Below are positions 24,790-33,381 of a DNA stretch of 64,000 bases, piece after piece. Source of the stretch: Labrys wisconsinensis. GTDB taxonomy: Bacteria > Pseudomonadota > Alphaproteobacteria > Rhizobiales > Labraceae. The DNA is taken from contig NZ_JAUSVX010000019.1 of assembly GCF_030814995.1 (NCBI RefSeq), positions 101,496 through 165,495 on the forward strand, written 5' to 3'. Both the position numbers and the translations under genes were made by a program. How positions within the stretch are numbered: the stretch's first letter is position 1; each line of letters begins with the position of its first letter. The notes under the pieces were generated by a model. It did no database searches, was not told the DNA's origin, and was given only the letters and a program-made list of their open reading frames with translations.

Positions 24790-25637
24790 GACTCCGCCAT
24801 CCCGCGCTGGACCAGGACGAAGGCGGTGGTGGCGATGGCCGAGATCAGGAAGCCGACCACCGCGATCGCGCCGGCATAGCCGAAATCATAGAAGCGGAAC
24901 GCCTGCATGTAGATGGCCGGCGCCAGAGTGGTGGTGGCATCGACCGGCCCGCCGCCGGTGATCAGCCAGATCAGCGTGAACTGCTGCGTCGAATAGATGA
25001 AGCCGAGCACCGCCAGCAGCGCCAGGCTGCCGCGGATGCCGGGAAGGGTGATGTACCGGAACTGGCCGACGCGCCCTGCCCCGTCCATGGTCGCCGCCTC
25101 GTAGAGCTCGTCCGGCACCGCCTGCAGCGCCGAGAGCAACACCAGGGAATAGAACGGGAAGCCCTTCCAGACCGTCGCGGCGATGACGACCAGCATGGCG
25201 AGCGTCGGGTCGAGCAGCCATTGCGGGCTCTCCTCGACCCCGGGCAGGAGACGCACGAAGGCGTTGAAGACGCCGAAGCTCGGGTCGAGCATCAGCACGA
25301 AGGTGATCGCCACCGGCACTTCCGGGATCGCCCACGGCACGGTGAGCAGGCTGCGCACCAGGCCCCGGCCGCGGAAGCTCCAGTTCATCAGAAGCGCCAG
25401 GCCGAGCCCGACCGCCAGGATGATCGCGTCGACCGCCAGGGTGAACAGCACCGTGCGGCCGATCATCGCCCAGAAGTCGGGGTCGGCCAGCATCCGGCGA
25501 TAGGTGTCGAGGCCGAATCCTGCCGGTGTCTCCAGGCTGGAGAGCGCGCCGCGCGCGATGGGGTAGAGGACGAGCGCCCCCTCCAGCGCCAGCATGGGCA
25601 GGATCAGGAGATAGGGAAAGGCGCGGCTGCCGATCAC
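24786..25637 (-). CDS. Carbohydrate ABC permease, MalF/CUT1 type
   Basis: Inner-membrane subunit, 283 residues from GTG at 25637, which has GAGGAGG about seven bases upstream and starts right before the first helix (SRAFPYLLILPMLALEGALV). EAA loop: YEAATMDGAGRVGQFRYITLPG. The open frame extends upstream to 25886 but that part overlaps the binding-protein gene and has no site. A 9 bp stem hairpin precedes it (25655-25682), as often found after binding-protein genes. Confidence 0.88.
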   Translation of the reverse strand: MIGSRAFPYLLILPMLALEGALVLYPIARGALSSLETPAGFGLDTYRRMLADPDFWAMIGRTVLFTLAVDAIILAVGLGLALLMNWSFRGRGLVRSLLTVPWAIPEVPVAITFVLMLDPSFGVFNAFVRLLPGVEESPQWLLDPTLAMLVVIAATVWKGFPFYSLVLLSALQAVPDELYEAATMDGAGRVGQFRYITLPGIRGSLALLAVLGFIYSTQQFTLIWLITGGGPVDATTTLAPAIYMQAFRFYDFGYAGAIAVVGFLISAIATTAFVLVQRGMAES

Positions 25638-25654
25638 CCCGCCCCTCCTCACCC

Positions 25655-25682
25655 CGCCCCGCCGCGGACGCGAGGCGGGGCG
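25655..25682 (-). other. Intercistronic hairpin between binding protein and permease genes
   Basis: Arms CGCCCCGCC (25655-25663) and GGCGGGGCG (25674-25682), perfect over 9 bp with a 10-base loop. Lies in the 121 bp gap after the binding-protein stop. Such hairpins commonly leave binding-protein mRNA more abundant than permease mRNA; no T-run follows. Confidence 0.55.
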
Positions 25683-25758
25683 CGGCACCGTCCGGGCCGG
25701 CGCCAGGCTCCCCGATCCAGTGCCGCCGCACACCCCGGCCAATCCGGTCACGGCGCCG

Positions 25759-27057
25759 TCAGATCCGCGCCGCCAGCGCCTCGAGCTGGCGCTGCGCCGC
25801 ATCCATGGCCTGCTTGACCGAGCCGCCCGGCAGCAGGGCGCGCTGGAAGTTCTGCATGACGATGCGGCCGAACTGGTCGTCGGCATAGGCGAAGTCGCCC
25901 ATCACGTCGATCGGCGAGACCTGCCTGGCCTCGTTGAAGCCGGTCACCCACGGCTTGTCGGCGAGGAAGCGCTTGAACGCCTCGGACTTCGCCGCAAGGT
26001 CGTAGGGCGGCATCACATAGAGGTTGGTCTGCATCAGATCGGCCATCACTTCCGGCGACAGGGCGAACTTGATGAACGCCATCGCGCCGTCCGAATTCTT
26101 GCCCTTCAGCGCGATCAGCGGATGGATGCGGTCGAGCGAACGGCGGCTCTCCCAGGGCGGCGGCGCGGAGAGGAGATCGGGATAGATGGCGGGGTTGGTG
26201 GCGCGCAGCACCACGACGGTCGGGTTGACGCCGAAGGCCTGCGCCACCCGCCCGTCGGCGGCGAGCCTGGTGATGGCGCTCTGCGCCGTGCCCTGCGGCA
26301 CGCCCGCCTCGTAAAGGCGCTTCCACAGCTCCAGGCCCTTGACCACCTCGGCCGAATTGGCGAGCGGCGTGCGACCCTCGGCCCATTTGCCGCCATAGGG
26401 CAGGCAGAAGTTCTGCAGCTGGAACCACCATTCGCCGGAATCGGCGATGACGTTGGTGAGGGCGATGCCGAACTGCTCGGGCCGGCGGGTGAGCTTGGCG
26501 GTGGTCTCGACCCATTCGTCCGCGCTCGCCGGCGGCTTGAGGCCGGCCTTGTCGAACAGGCGCTTGTTGTAGACGAGCGCGAAGTTCACGTCGATCGCCG
26601 ACAGGCCATAGAGCTTGCCGTCCTGGCGCAGGAAGGCGTGGCCCGGGCTCGGCGTGATGCCGAGGTCGCTCACCACGCCGTCGAGCGGCTCGGCGAGCTT
26701 GTACTTGCGGATCACCTGGGCGGCGAGGTCCGGCATCGCCATCAGCACGTCGGCGTCGATGCCGCCGGCCTGCGCCTGGATCACCACGTTGGCGACGTAT
26801 TGGCTGGCCGGCCAGCCGGTCCAGTCGACGGCGTATTGCGACTGGGACTCGTTGAACTTCTTGAACAGCGCGTTCCAGCCCTCCTTCTCGCCGGGCTGGA
26901 ACTGCTCCCAGCTCATCACCTTGAGCGGGATGCGGTCGGCGGCGCGCGCCCTGCGTCCGAGGGGCGCGGCGGCGAGCGCGGCGCCGGCTGCGGCGGCGAG
27001 CACCTGACGGCGGGTCGGACGAACGTCCGTCCACGCCGCGGCATGCGACCTGGTCAT
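25759..27057 (-). CDS. Extracellular solute-binding protein family 1 (Tat-type signal)
   Basis: Periplasmic receptor of the CUT1 importer, 432 residues from ATG at 27057 (GGGAGGAAGGGATC upstream). The N-terminus has TRRQVLAAAAGAALAAAP (about 15-32), a twin-arginine signal, with cleavage about ARA-AD near residue 40. The remainder follows the SBP_bac_1 pattern: LKVMSWEQFQPGEKEGWNAL, ANVVIQAQAGGIDADVLM, YGLSAIDVNFALVYNKRLF. First gene of a unit running to the aldolase at 20756. A GntR/FCD-type operator lies 59 bp upstream. Confidence 0.92.
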   Translation of the reverse strand: MTRSHAAAWTDVRPTRRQVLAAAAGAALAAAPLGRRARAADRIPLKVMSWEQFQPGEKEGWNALFKKFNESQSQYAVDWTGWPASQYVANVVIQAQAGGIDADVLMAMPDLAAQVIRKYKLAEPLDGVVSDLGITPSPGHAFLRQDGKLYGLSAIDVNFALVYNKRLFDKAGLKPPASADEWVETTAKLTRRPEQFGIALTNVIADSGEWWFQLQNFCLPYGGKWAEGRTPLANSAEVVKGLELWKRLYEAGVPQGTAQSAITRLAADGRVAQAFGVNPTVVVLRATNPAIYPDLLSAPPPWESRRSLDRIHPLIALKGKNSDGAMAFIKFALSPEVMADLMQTNLYVMPPYDLAAKSEAFKRFLADKPWVTGFNEARQVSPIDVMGDFAYADDQFGRIVMQNFQRALLPGGSVKQAMDAAQRQLEALAARI

Positions 27058-27115
27058 GATCCCTTCCTCCCTGTCGCGGCGGCCTGGCGCCCACGAGCAG
27101 CCGGTTCGCCGGCAC

Positions 27116-27134
27116 ATTGTTTTTTGTAAACAAT
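27116..27134. promoter_or_regulatory. GntR/FCD-type operator before the importer operon
   Basis: ATTGTTTTTTGTAAACAAT with core TTGTAAACAA at 27124-27133, 59-66 bp before the binding-protein gene at 27057. The same TTGTAAACAAT occurs on the minus strand at 27903-27914 next to the regulator's own start. TTGTnnACAA-like palindromes are typical for this regulator subfamily. Confidence 0.65.
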
Positions 27135-27177
27135 CACAGACTAGGCTCGCTTCCGCCGGCCTGTCAAGCGGACCGGC

Positions 27178-27891
27178 TCACGTTCCGGCCCGGATCCGAA
27201 GCACCTCGTCCTGCGCCATGTGCTCCTGCAGCCGGCGATAGGCGCCGCCGATATGCTCTTCCATCGCCGCCGCGGCCGCCGCCTTGTCGCGCCGGCGCAC
27301 CATGTCCAGGAGCAGGACATGGTCGCGGTACCAGGAGGTCAGATAGTCCTCCGGCAGCCCGTCGCGCAGCAGCAGGAAGACGAAGATCTGCGAGCGCAGC
27401 GCCTCCCAGGCGCGATAGAGCCGGCCGTGATGGGCGGCGCGGAACAGGGCGTCGTGGAAGTCGATGTCGAGCTCGGCGACGCGCCGCCGGGTCATCGATG
27501 CACGCGGAACCGATTGAAACAGCGTCAGAATTGCTTCCAGGGGCGCGAGGTCCGCGGCCGTCGCCCGCTCGCAGGCCTCGACCACCGAGAGGCGCTCGAG
27601 CGCCCGGCGCAGGCTGTAGATCTCCGCCGCGTCCTCCACCGAGACCTGGGCGACGGTGGCGCCGCGATGGGCCTCGTGCACCACCAGGCCCTCCCGTTCC
27701 AGACGGAAGATCGCCTGCCGCACGGGGCCGCGGCTGACGCGGAGGCTCTCGGCGAGCTCGTCCTCGATCAGGCGGTCGCCGCCCTTGAGGCGACCGCTCA
27801 GGATGGCCTCGCGCAGGGAGTCGACGACATCGTCGGTGAGGACGCGCCGCTCGCGGCGCTGCAGGAAATCGGTGGCGGGGCTCTTGCTCAT
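27178..27891 (-). CDS. GntR-family transcription regulator, FCD (FadR) type
   Basis: DNA-binding regulator; FCD members usually sense sugar acids or other organic acids. 237 residues from ATG at 27891 (MSKSPATDFLQ). N-terminal winged helix: VVDSLREAILSGRLKGGDRL, EDELAESLRVSRGPVRQAI (about 20-75). C-terminal all-helical FCD domain with metal-binding pattern: ELDIDFHDALFRAAHH and AMEEHI. An in-frame start at 27963 is less likely because it would read through the operator. Divergent from the dehydrogenase at 27950 and 120 bp from the binding-protein gene; both flanks carry the operator, so it likely represses itself and both units. Confidence 0.92.
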   Translation of the reverse strand: MSKSPATDFLQRRERRVLTDDVVDSLREAILSGRLKGGDRLIEDELAESLRVSRGPVRQAIFRLEREGLVVHEAHRGATVAQVSVEDAAEIYSLRRALERLSVVEACERATAADLAPLEAILTLFQSVPRASMTRRRVAELDIDFHDALFRAAHHGRLYRAWEALRSQIFVFLLLRDGLPEDYLTSWYRDHVLLLDMVRRRDKAAAAAAMEEHIGGAYRRLQEHMAQDEVLRIRAGT

Positions 27892-27902
27892 GGCAGCAGT
27901 AT

Positions 27903-27914
27903 ATTGTTTACAAT
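27903..27914. promoter_or_regulatory. GntR/FCD-type operator ATTGTTTACAAT
   Basis: Near-perfect 12 bp palindrome 11 bp before the FCD regulator and 35 bp before the D-2-hydroxyacid dehydrogenase gene at 27950. Same core as 27124-27134. Confidence 0.7.
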
Positions 27915-27949
27915 TAGGATCACGCCAGCAAAAAAACGGCAGCAGCACG

Positions 27950-28987
27950 ATGCGCATCTTCAAGGTGAACTGGTATCCGCCGCAGAGCGAGGAGTTGGAG
28001 CGCCTGTTCGGCGGCCTGGTCGAGTTCGATATCGATCCGGCACGCGAGGATGCGGACTACCGCATCGATCCCGAGCGCTGCCGCGCCGCCGACGCGCTGA
28101 TCAACTGCTCCGCCACCCATCGCCTGCCGGCCGCGGTCGACGACTTCGCGCGCTGCCGCATCGTGGTCCGCGAGGGCGTGGGCTACGACAATCTCGACCT
28201 CGAGGCCTGGGGGGCGCGCGGCGTGCCGGTCTGCAACGTGCCGGATTACGGCACCACCGAGGTCGCCGATCACGCCATCGCCCTGATGCTCGCCCTCACC
28301 CGCGGCACCGCCACCTATGGCGAGGCGCTCAAGCGCGATCCGGCCGGCGGCTGGCGCTTCGATGCCGCGCCGCTGATCCGGCGCCACCGGCACGCCACCT
28401 TCGGCGTCGTCGGGCTCGGCCGCATCGGCCTCGCCGCGGCCCGGCGCGCCGCGGCCTTCGACATGCGGGTGGTGTTCTACGATCCCTATCTGCCGAGCGG
28501 CATGGAGCTCGCCCTCGGCTTCGAGCGCCTTCATGCCCTGACCGACCTGATGGCCGCCAGCGACGTGGTGAGCGTGCACACCCCGCTCAACGAGGAGACC
28601 CGCGGCTTCGTCGGCGCCGCAGCCTTCGCGGCGGCCAAGCCGGGCCTCGTCCTGGTCAACACCGCGCGCGGACCGATCGTCGACCTCGACGCCCTGCACG
28701 CGGCGCTGCGCGACGGGCGCATCGCCGGCGCCGGCCTCGACGTCCTGCCCAGGGAGCCGGCCGACGCCGCCCATCCCCTGATCCATGCCTACGCCGCCCG
28801 TGAGCCCTGGCTGGAGGGCCGCCTGGTCCTGACGCCGCACGCCGCCTTCTACAGCCCCGATGCGATGCGGGACATGCAGCGCAAGGCGGTCGAGGTGATC
28901 GTCGCCTATATCAGGGACGGCCGCCTCACCAACTGCGTGAACCGGCCTTTCCTGAAGGCCGGTGCGCCCATCCGGGCAAGCGCCTGA
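27950..28987 (+). CDS. D-2-hydroxyacid dehydrogenase family protein (C-terminal-binding-protein type)
   Basis: NAD-dependent dehydrogenase, 345 residues from ATG at 27950. Rossmann motif FGVVGLGRIGLAAARR (about 149-164), catalytic Arg in NTARGPIVD, Glu region LDVLPREP and His in LTPHAAF. The conserved IVVREGVGYDNLDLEAW and DYGTTEVADHAIAL segments are typical of this branch. Divergent from the FCD regulator with a shared operator, so it belongs to the same sugar-acid response. Followed by a hairpin and the LacI-type gene. Confidence 0.9.
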   Translation: MRIFKVNWYPPQSEELERLFGGLVEFDIDPAREDADYRIDPERCRAADALINCSATHRLPAAVDDFARCRIVVREGVGYDNLDLEAWGARGVPVCNVPDYGTTEVADHAIALMLALTRGTATYGEALKRDPAGGWRFDAAPLIRRHRHATFGVVGLGRIGLAAARRAAAFDMRVVFYDPYLPSGMELALGFERLHALTDLMAASDVVSVHTPLNEETRGFVGAAAFAAAKPGLVLVNTARGPIVDLDALHAALRDGRIAGAGLDVLPREPADAAHPLIHAYAAREPWLEGRLVLTPHAAFYSPDAMRDMQRKAVEVIVAYIRDGRLTNCVNRPFLKAGAPIRASA

Positions 28988-29008
28988 CCTCGTGACGCCG
29001 CGGCGGGA

Positions 29009-29038
29009 GCCGGGCGGGCCGAAGAGGCCGCGCCCGGC
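29009..29038 (+). terminator. Possible transcription terminator hairpin
   Basis: GCCGGGCG...CGCCCGGC stem reinforced by GGCC/GGCC around a short GAAGA loop, 21 bp after the dehydrogenase stop. Only a weak CTTG follows, so if it terminates it is not a classical T-tract terminator. Confidence 0.35.
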
Positions 29039-29120
29039 CTTGCCTGCATCGGTATGCATTGCGCCCGGCATCGTGCATAATGCTGCGCCGGCCCGGATCG
29101 GGGCCTTCAGGAGACAGCGT

Positions 29121-30176
29121 GTGAGCGGCACCGACAAGCCCCCCCGCCCCCCGAGGAACGGGCCGCCCCGCAAGAAATACTCCTCCTCCATCGACGTCGC
29201 CCGCCTCGCCGGCGTATCCCAGGCCGCGGTGTCGCGCGCCTTCACGGAAGGAGCGAGCGTCTCGGCCAAGACGCGCAAGAAGGTGATCGCCGCGGCCGAG
29301 GAGCTCGGCTATCGGCCGAGCGTCATCCCACGCATCATGCTCACCCACAAATCCTCGCTGATCGCCATCGTCAGCGGCGGATTGTACAACCCGTTCTATG
29401 CCGGGATCGTCGAGCTGTTCTCCCGCGAGATCCAGAAGAACGGCAGCAACGTCCTCCTGTTCTCGGTCGACCATGGCGAATATATCGACGAGATCATCCC
29501 GAAGATCCTCGGATTCCGTGTCGACGGCATCATCTCGGCCCTGTCCATCATCTCGCCCGAGGCGGCCGAGAGCTGCGCCAAGATGAGCGTGCCCGTGGTG
29601 CTGTTCAACGGCAAGGTGCGCAACCAGTGGGTCGCCTCGGTCTGCAGCGACAATGTCGCGGGCGGGCGCGAGATCGCCGCCCTGTTCGTGCGCCGCGGCG
29701 CCAGGCGCTTCGGCTACATCGCCGGCAAGAAGGGCAACATGGCCAACGAGGACCGCCTGGCCGGGTTCGTCGGCGAGCTGATCGAGCGCGGCGAACGCGA
29801 CGTCCGCATCGCCTACGGCAATTTCCGCTACGAGGAAGGCTTCACCGCGGCCTGCGAGCTCCTCGGCAGCGGCGAGCGGCCGGACGCCATCTTCTGCGCC
29901 AACGACCTGATGGCCATCGCCACCGTCGAGGCCTGCCGCTCGAGGTTCGGCCTCAGGGTGCCGGAGGACATCATGGTCGCCGGATTCGACGACATTCCCG
30001 CCGCCTCCTGGCCGAGCCACGACCTCACCACCCTGCGCCAGGACGGGCCGCGCATGGTCTCCGAGGCCCTCGCCATCCTCGAGCGCATGATCTCGGGCGA
30101 GCAGCAGTCCGGCGGCGCCCTGCAGCTCGTCCCCGTTCCGCTGATCGAGCGCGGCAGCACCCGCCGCCCGGAGTGA
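29121..30176 (+). CDS. LacI-family transcription regulator
   Basis: 351 residues from GTG at 29121 (CAGGAGACAGCGT upstream). A 22-residue Pro-rich tail precedes the helix-turn-helix SSIDVARLAGVSQAAVSRAF (about 25-44), hinge region PSVIPRIMLTHKSS and effector domain (about 85-345: LYNPFYAGIVELF, FRVDGIISALS, DAIFCANDLMAIATVEA, MVAGFDDIPAASW). It lies directly before the operon at 30486 whose upstream region carries a TTGCAAAGCTATTCAA site. This makes it the best candidate in the window for the six-site regulon; that is inferred from position only. Confidence 0.92.
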   Translation: MSGTDKPPRPPRNGPPRKKYSSSIDVARLAGVSQAAVSRAFTEGASVSAKTRKKVIAAAEELGYRPSVIPRIMLTHKSSLIAIVSGGLYNPFYAGIVELFSREIQKNGSNVLLFSVDHGEYIDEIIPKILGFRVDGIISALSIISPEAAESCAKMSVPVVLFNGKVRNQWVASVCSDNVAGGREIAALFVRRGARRFGYIAGKKGNMANEDRLAGFVGELIERGERDVRIAYGNFRYEEGFTAACELLGSGERPDAIFCANDLMAIATVEACRSRFGLRVPEDIMVAGFDDIPAASWPSHDLTTLRQDGPRMVSEALAILERMISGEQQSGGALQLVPVPLIERGSTRRPE

Positions 30177-30247
30177 GGGCGTGGTGGGGACGCAATGAAT
30201 GGTCGTGCACGATCGGATCGGGATCGAGCATAACCGGCTCGGTCCGT

Positions 30248-30284
30248 GTTCGCGTGGATGGCCGGGTCAAGCCCGGCCATGACG
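30248..30284 (+). repeat. REP-like palindromic repeat, copy 1
   Basis: GTTCGCGTGGATGG head followed by the stem ATGGCCGGG/CCCGGCCAT around TCAAG and a GACG end. Single copy, intergenic. Confidence 0.85.
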
Positions 30285-30344
30285 CAGCGGTTGCGGCGAA
30301 CGGAGACCGGCGGTGCCTCCCTCACGGGGGTTGATCTTTCCGTT

Positions 30345-30360
30345 TTGCAAAGCTATTCAA
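30345..30360. promoter_or_regulatory. Operator TTGCAAAGCTATTCAA
   Basis: Matches TTGCAWWGCTWTGCAA at all but one position. Lies 125 bp before the MocA dehydrogenase at 30486. Confidence 0.65.
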
Positions 30361-30485
30361 ATCGACATCCGAGCCGCGCACGACCGGCTTCGGCGGGATT
30401 CCTCCCAAGACTTCGCCGGCGGCAGCGCCCCAGCCGCCGCCGGCGCTTCCGAGGGTTCCGCGGCTCGATCATGGGAGGAGGAACG

Positions 30486-31619
30486 ATGACGCAACCCGTC
30501 GGGATCGGCATGATCGGCTATGCCTTCATGGGCAAGTCGCACTCGCTGGGCTACAGGGACGTCGCCGCCATCGCGCCGCCCGAGGTGCCCCGCCCCCGGC
30601 TGGTGGCGATCTACGGCCGCGATGCGGCGCGCCTGGAGGAGGCGCGCGAGCGCTATGGCTGGGAGCGGGCGACGACCGACTGGCACAGCATCGTCGAGGA
30701 CCCCGCCGTCACGCTGGTCGACAATGCCGGGCCGAACAGCCTGCATGTCGAGCCGACCATCGCCGCCGCGCGCGCCGGCAAGCACGTCTATTGCGAGAAG
30801 CCGCTCGGCCCGACCGCGGCGGACGCCTTCCGCCTGTGGCAGGAGGCGGAGGCCGCCCGTGTCCGGCACATGTGCGCCTTCAACTACCGCTTCTTCCCGG
30901 CGCTGCAGCTGGCCCGCACCCTGATCCAGTCGGGCGAGCTCGGTGCCATCCACCATGTCCGCTCCAACTTCCTGGTGTCCTCCGCCCTCGACACGCAGCG
31001 CCGGCGCGGCTGGCGCGACGATGCGGCCGCCGCCGGCGCCGGGGCGCTCGGCGACCTCGGCTCGCACCATATCGACGCGGCGCGCTTCCTCCTCGGCTCC
31101 GACCCCGTCCGGGCCAGCGGCCTCACCCGCGTCGCCGTGGCGCAGGACTCGGCCGGACAGGCCATCGAGACCGACGACCTCTTCGCCGCCATCCTCGAGT
31201 TCGACAACGGCGCCGTCGGCGTGCTGGAAGCCTCGCGGGTCGCCGGCGGGCATCTCGTCACCAGCCGCATCGAGGTCGACGGCTCGAAGGGCTCGCTGCA
31301 ATTCTCGATGCAGGCGCTGAACGAGCTGCGCGTCGCCGGCCCCGACCGCGCCTTCCGCACCATCCCGGTGATCCGCGCCGAGGATCCCTACCAGCCGAAC
31401 TGGTTCCCGGCCGGCCATCCCCTCGGCTGGGTCGACACGTTCTCGCACGAGGCGATGCACATCCTCGGCGCCGTCGCCGGCCTGCATGCGGTGGCGCCGA
31501 TCGGCGCCACCTTCCGCGACGGCTACTACTGCGCCGAGGTGGTCGAGGCGATCCTGGACTCGAGCCGCCGCCGGGCGGCGGTCGACATCGCCTATCGCAA
31601 TCTGGAGGCCCAGTCGTGA
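30486..31619 (+). CDS. Gfo/Idh/MocA-family oxidoreductase
   Basis: NAD(P)-dependent sugar or cyclitol dehydrogenase, 377 residues from ATG at 30486 (GGGAGGAGGAACG upstream). Rossmann start GIGMIGYAFMGKSH (about 6-19), EKP motif YCEKPLG with catalytic Lys (about 104), and GALGDLGSHHIDAARFLLG with Asp/His (about 184-202). First gene of a tight four-gene operon: MocA, D-2-hydroxyacid dehydrogenase, aldolase, SDR (30486-34119). Likely oxidises the imported sugar to a lactone or keto sugar. Confidence 0.9.
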   Translation: MTQPVGIGMIGYAFMGKSHSLGYRDVAAIAPPEVPRPRLVAIYGRDAARLEEARERYGWERATTDWHSIVEDPAVTLVDNAGPNSLHVEPTIAAARAGKHVYCEKPLGPTAADAFRLWQEAEAARVRHMCAFNYRFFPALQLARTLIQSGELGAIHHVRSNFLVSSALDTQRRRGWRDDAAAAGAGALGDLGSHHIDAARFLLGSDPVRASGLTRVAVAQDSAGQAIETDDLFAAILEFDNGAVGVLEASRVAGGHLVTSRIEVDGSKGSLQFSMQALNELRVAGPDRAFRTIPVIRAEDPYQPNWFPAGHPLGWVDTFSHEAMHILGAVAGLHAVAPIGATFRDGYYCAEVVEAILDSSRRRAAVDIAYRNLEAQS

Positions 31620-32608
31620 GCGCGCGCATCTTCGTCAGCTGGCCGGGCTACTCCGCCGACGATCCGGAGACAGGCGGCCGCCTGGTCGCGGCCGGCCACG
31701 AGCTGATCCTGGCGCCCAAGCTCGGCGCCCGCAGCGAGGACGAGCTGATCGCCCTGTCGGGCGACGCCGTCGGGGCCATCGTCTCGACCGATCCCTTCAC
31801 CGCCCGGGTGCTGGCCGCCAATCCGAGGCTCCGGATCATCGCCCGGATCGGCGTCGGCACGGATTCGATCGACGCGGCTGCGGCAGCCCGGCACGGCGTC
31901 GCCGTCTCGATCACCCCCGGCATGAACGCCGAGCCGGTGGCCGACCAGACCCTCGCCCTGATCCTGGCGCTCATCCGCCGCGTCGTGCCGCAGGACGGCG
32001 CGGTCAAGGCCGGCCGCTGGGACCGGGTCGGTGCGCACACGCCTTCGGAGCTGCCGGGCAAGACCGTCGGCCTCGTCGGCGCCGGCACCATCGGCCGGGC
32101 GGTGGCGCGGCGCCTTCGCGGCTTCGACGTGTCGATCGTCTATTTCGACCGGCAGGCGCCCGACCTCGAAGGCGCCCGGCGGCTCGACAGCCTCGAGGAC
32201 CTGCTCGCCGTCGCCGACATCGTCTCCCTGCACGCGCCGCTGCTGCCGGAGACGCGCCACCTCATCGATGCGCCCGCGCTGGCGCGGATGAAGCCGACGG
32301 CGCTGCTCATCAACACCGCGCGCGGGCCCCTGGTCGACACGTCGGCCCTGTTCGAGGCGCTGCGTCGCGGCACCATCGCCGGCGCCGGGCTCGATGTGTT
32401 CGAGGAGGAGCCGCCGGGCGAGGAGCGGCTCGCCGGCATCCCCAACCTGGTCTGCTCCGCCCATATCGGCGGGCTCAGCCACGAATCGATCCGCCGCATG
32501 ACCATCTCCGCCACGGACAGCGTGCTGGCGGTGCTGGGCGGAGCCGTGCCGCCGACCGTGATCAATCCCGAGGTGCTCGGCGCCGGCGGCGGGCGGGCGG
32601 GATCATGA
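31616..32608 (+). CDS. D-2-hydroxyacid dehydrogenase family protein
   Basis: 330 residues from GTG at 31616, which overlaps the MocA stop (GTGA) and has GGAGG seven bases upstream. Rossmann motif GLVGAGTIGRAVARRL (about 147-162), catalytic Arg in NTARGPLVD, Glu in DVFEEEPP and His in CSAHIGGLS. Similar to phosphoglycerate dehydrogenase. Its position between a sugar dehydrogenase and an aldolase suggests it reduces or oxidises a hydroxy/keto acid intermediate. Confidence 0.9.
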   Translation: MSARIFVSWPGYSADDPETGGRLVAAGHELILAPKLGARSEDELIALSGDAVGAIVSTDPFTARVLAANPRLRIIARIGVGTDSIDAAAAARHGVAVSITPGMNAEPVADQTLALILALIRRVVPQDGAVKAGRWDRVGAHTPSELPGKTVGLVGAGTIGRAVARRLRGFDVSIVYFDRQAPDLEGARRLDSLEDLLAVADIVSLHAPLLPETRHLIDAPALARMKPTALLINTARGPLVDTSALFEALRRGTIAGAGLDVFEEEPPGEERLAGIPNLVCSAHIGGLSHESIRRMTISATDSVLAVLGGAVPPTVINPEVLGAGGGRAGS

Positions 32609-33366
32609 CCGTGCCGCTGAAGCAGCGCCTCGCGGCGCGGGACCTGCTGGTCGGCACCTGGGTGAAGACGCCCTCGGCCATCGTTGCCGAAGTGCTCGCC
32701 GGCACCGGGCTCGACCTCCTCTGCCTCGACGCCGAGCACGCGCCCTTCGATCGCGGCGACCTCGACGCCGCGGTGCTCGCCTGCCGCGCCCTTGCCATGC
32801 CGGTGCTGGTGCGCGTCCCGAGCGCGGCGCCCGAGACCATCCTCAACGCCCTCGACCTCGGCGCCACCGGCGTGGTGGTGCCGCATGTGGTCGACGGCGC
32901 CTCGGCCGCGACGATCGCCCGCGCCGCCCATTACGGTCCGGGCGGGCGCGGGTATGCCGGCTCCTCCCGGGCCGCGAACTACACGCGCACAAAGATGCCG
33001 CAGCACCTCGCCGCCTCCCGGGCCGCCACCGTGGTGGTGGCGCAGATCGAGGATGCCGAGGCGGTCGAGGCGATCGAGGCGATCGCCGCCGAGCCGGGCC
33101 TCGACTGCCTGTTCATCGGCCGAGCCGACCTCGCCGTGTCCTATGGCGCCGCGAGCGCCGCCGATCCCGTGGTGATCGCCGCGGCCGAGCGCATCTGCGC
33201 CGCCGGCCTCGGCGCCGGCCGGGCGGTCGGCATGTTCGTGCCCGACCTCGCCGAGGTGCCGCGCTGGCGCGGGCTCGGGGTCAGCCTGTTCCTCCTGGAA
33301 TCCGACCACACCTTCCTGATCCGCGGCGCGGCCGCCCTGGCGGCCGCGGTCAGGGCCCCTGCCTGA
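32605..33366 (+). CDS. HpcH/HpaI-family aldolase
   Basis: Metal-dependent aldolase releasing pyruvate or a related keto acid, 253 residues. Catalytic His in DAEHAPFD (about 46), Arg in VLVRVPSAAP, metal ligands Glu in VAQIEDAE and Asp in FIGRADLAVSYG. ATG overlaps the previous stop (ATGA). Paralogous to the copy at 20756 but under the other operator family, so the two cleave products of different pathways. Confidence 0.9.
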   Translation: MTVPLKQRLAARDLLVGTWVKTPSAIVAEVLAGTGLDLLCLDAEHAPFDRGDLDAAVLACRALAMPVLVRVPSAAPETILNALDLGATGVVVPHVVDGASAATIARAAHYGPGGRGYAGSSRAANYTRTKMPQHLAASRAATVVVAQIEDAEAVEAIEAIAAEPGLDCLFIGRADLAVSYGAASAADPVVIAAAERICAAGLGAGRAVGMFVPDLAEVPRWRGLGVSLFLLESDHTFLIRGAAALAAAVRAPA

Positions 33367-33381
33367 CCAAGGAGAGAGACC

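Larger units (their letters stand above)
30177..30485. other. Intergenic region with palindromic repeat and operator
   Basis: Holds one Rhizobiales-type palindromic repeat (30248-30284) and a TTGCAAAGCTATTCAA operator (30345-30360) before the MocA operon. The remainder shows no convincing coding capacity. Confidence 0.7.

Noticed and set aside
30246..30485. N-terminal extension of the MocA protein upstream of 30486
   Set aside because: The extension translates the palindromic repeat and the operator; a strong ribosome site lies before 30486.
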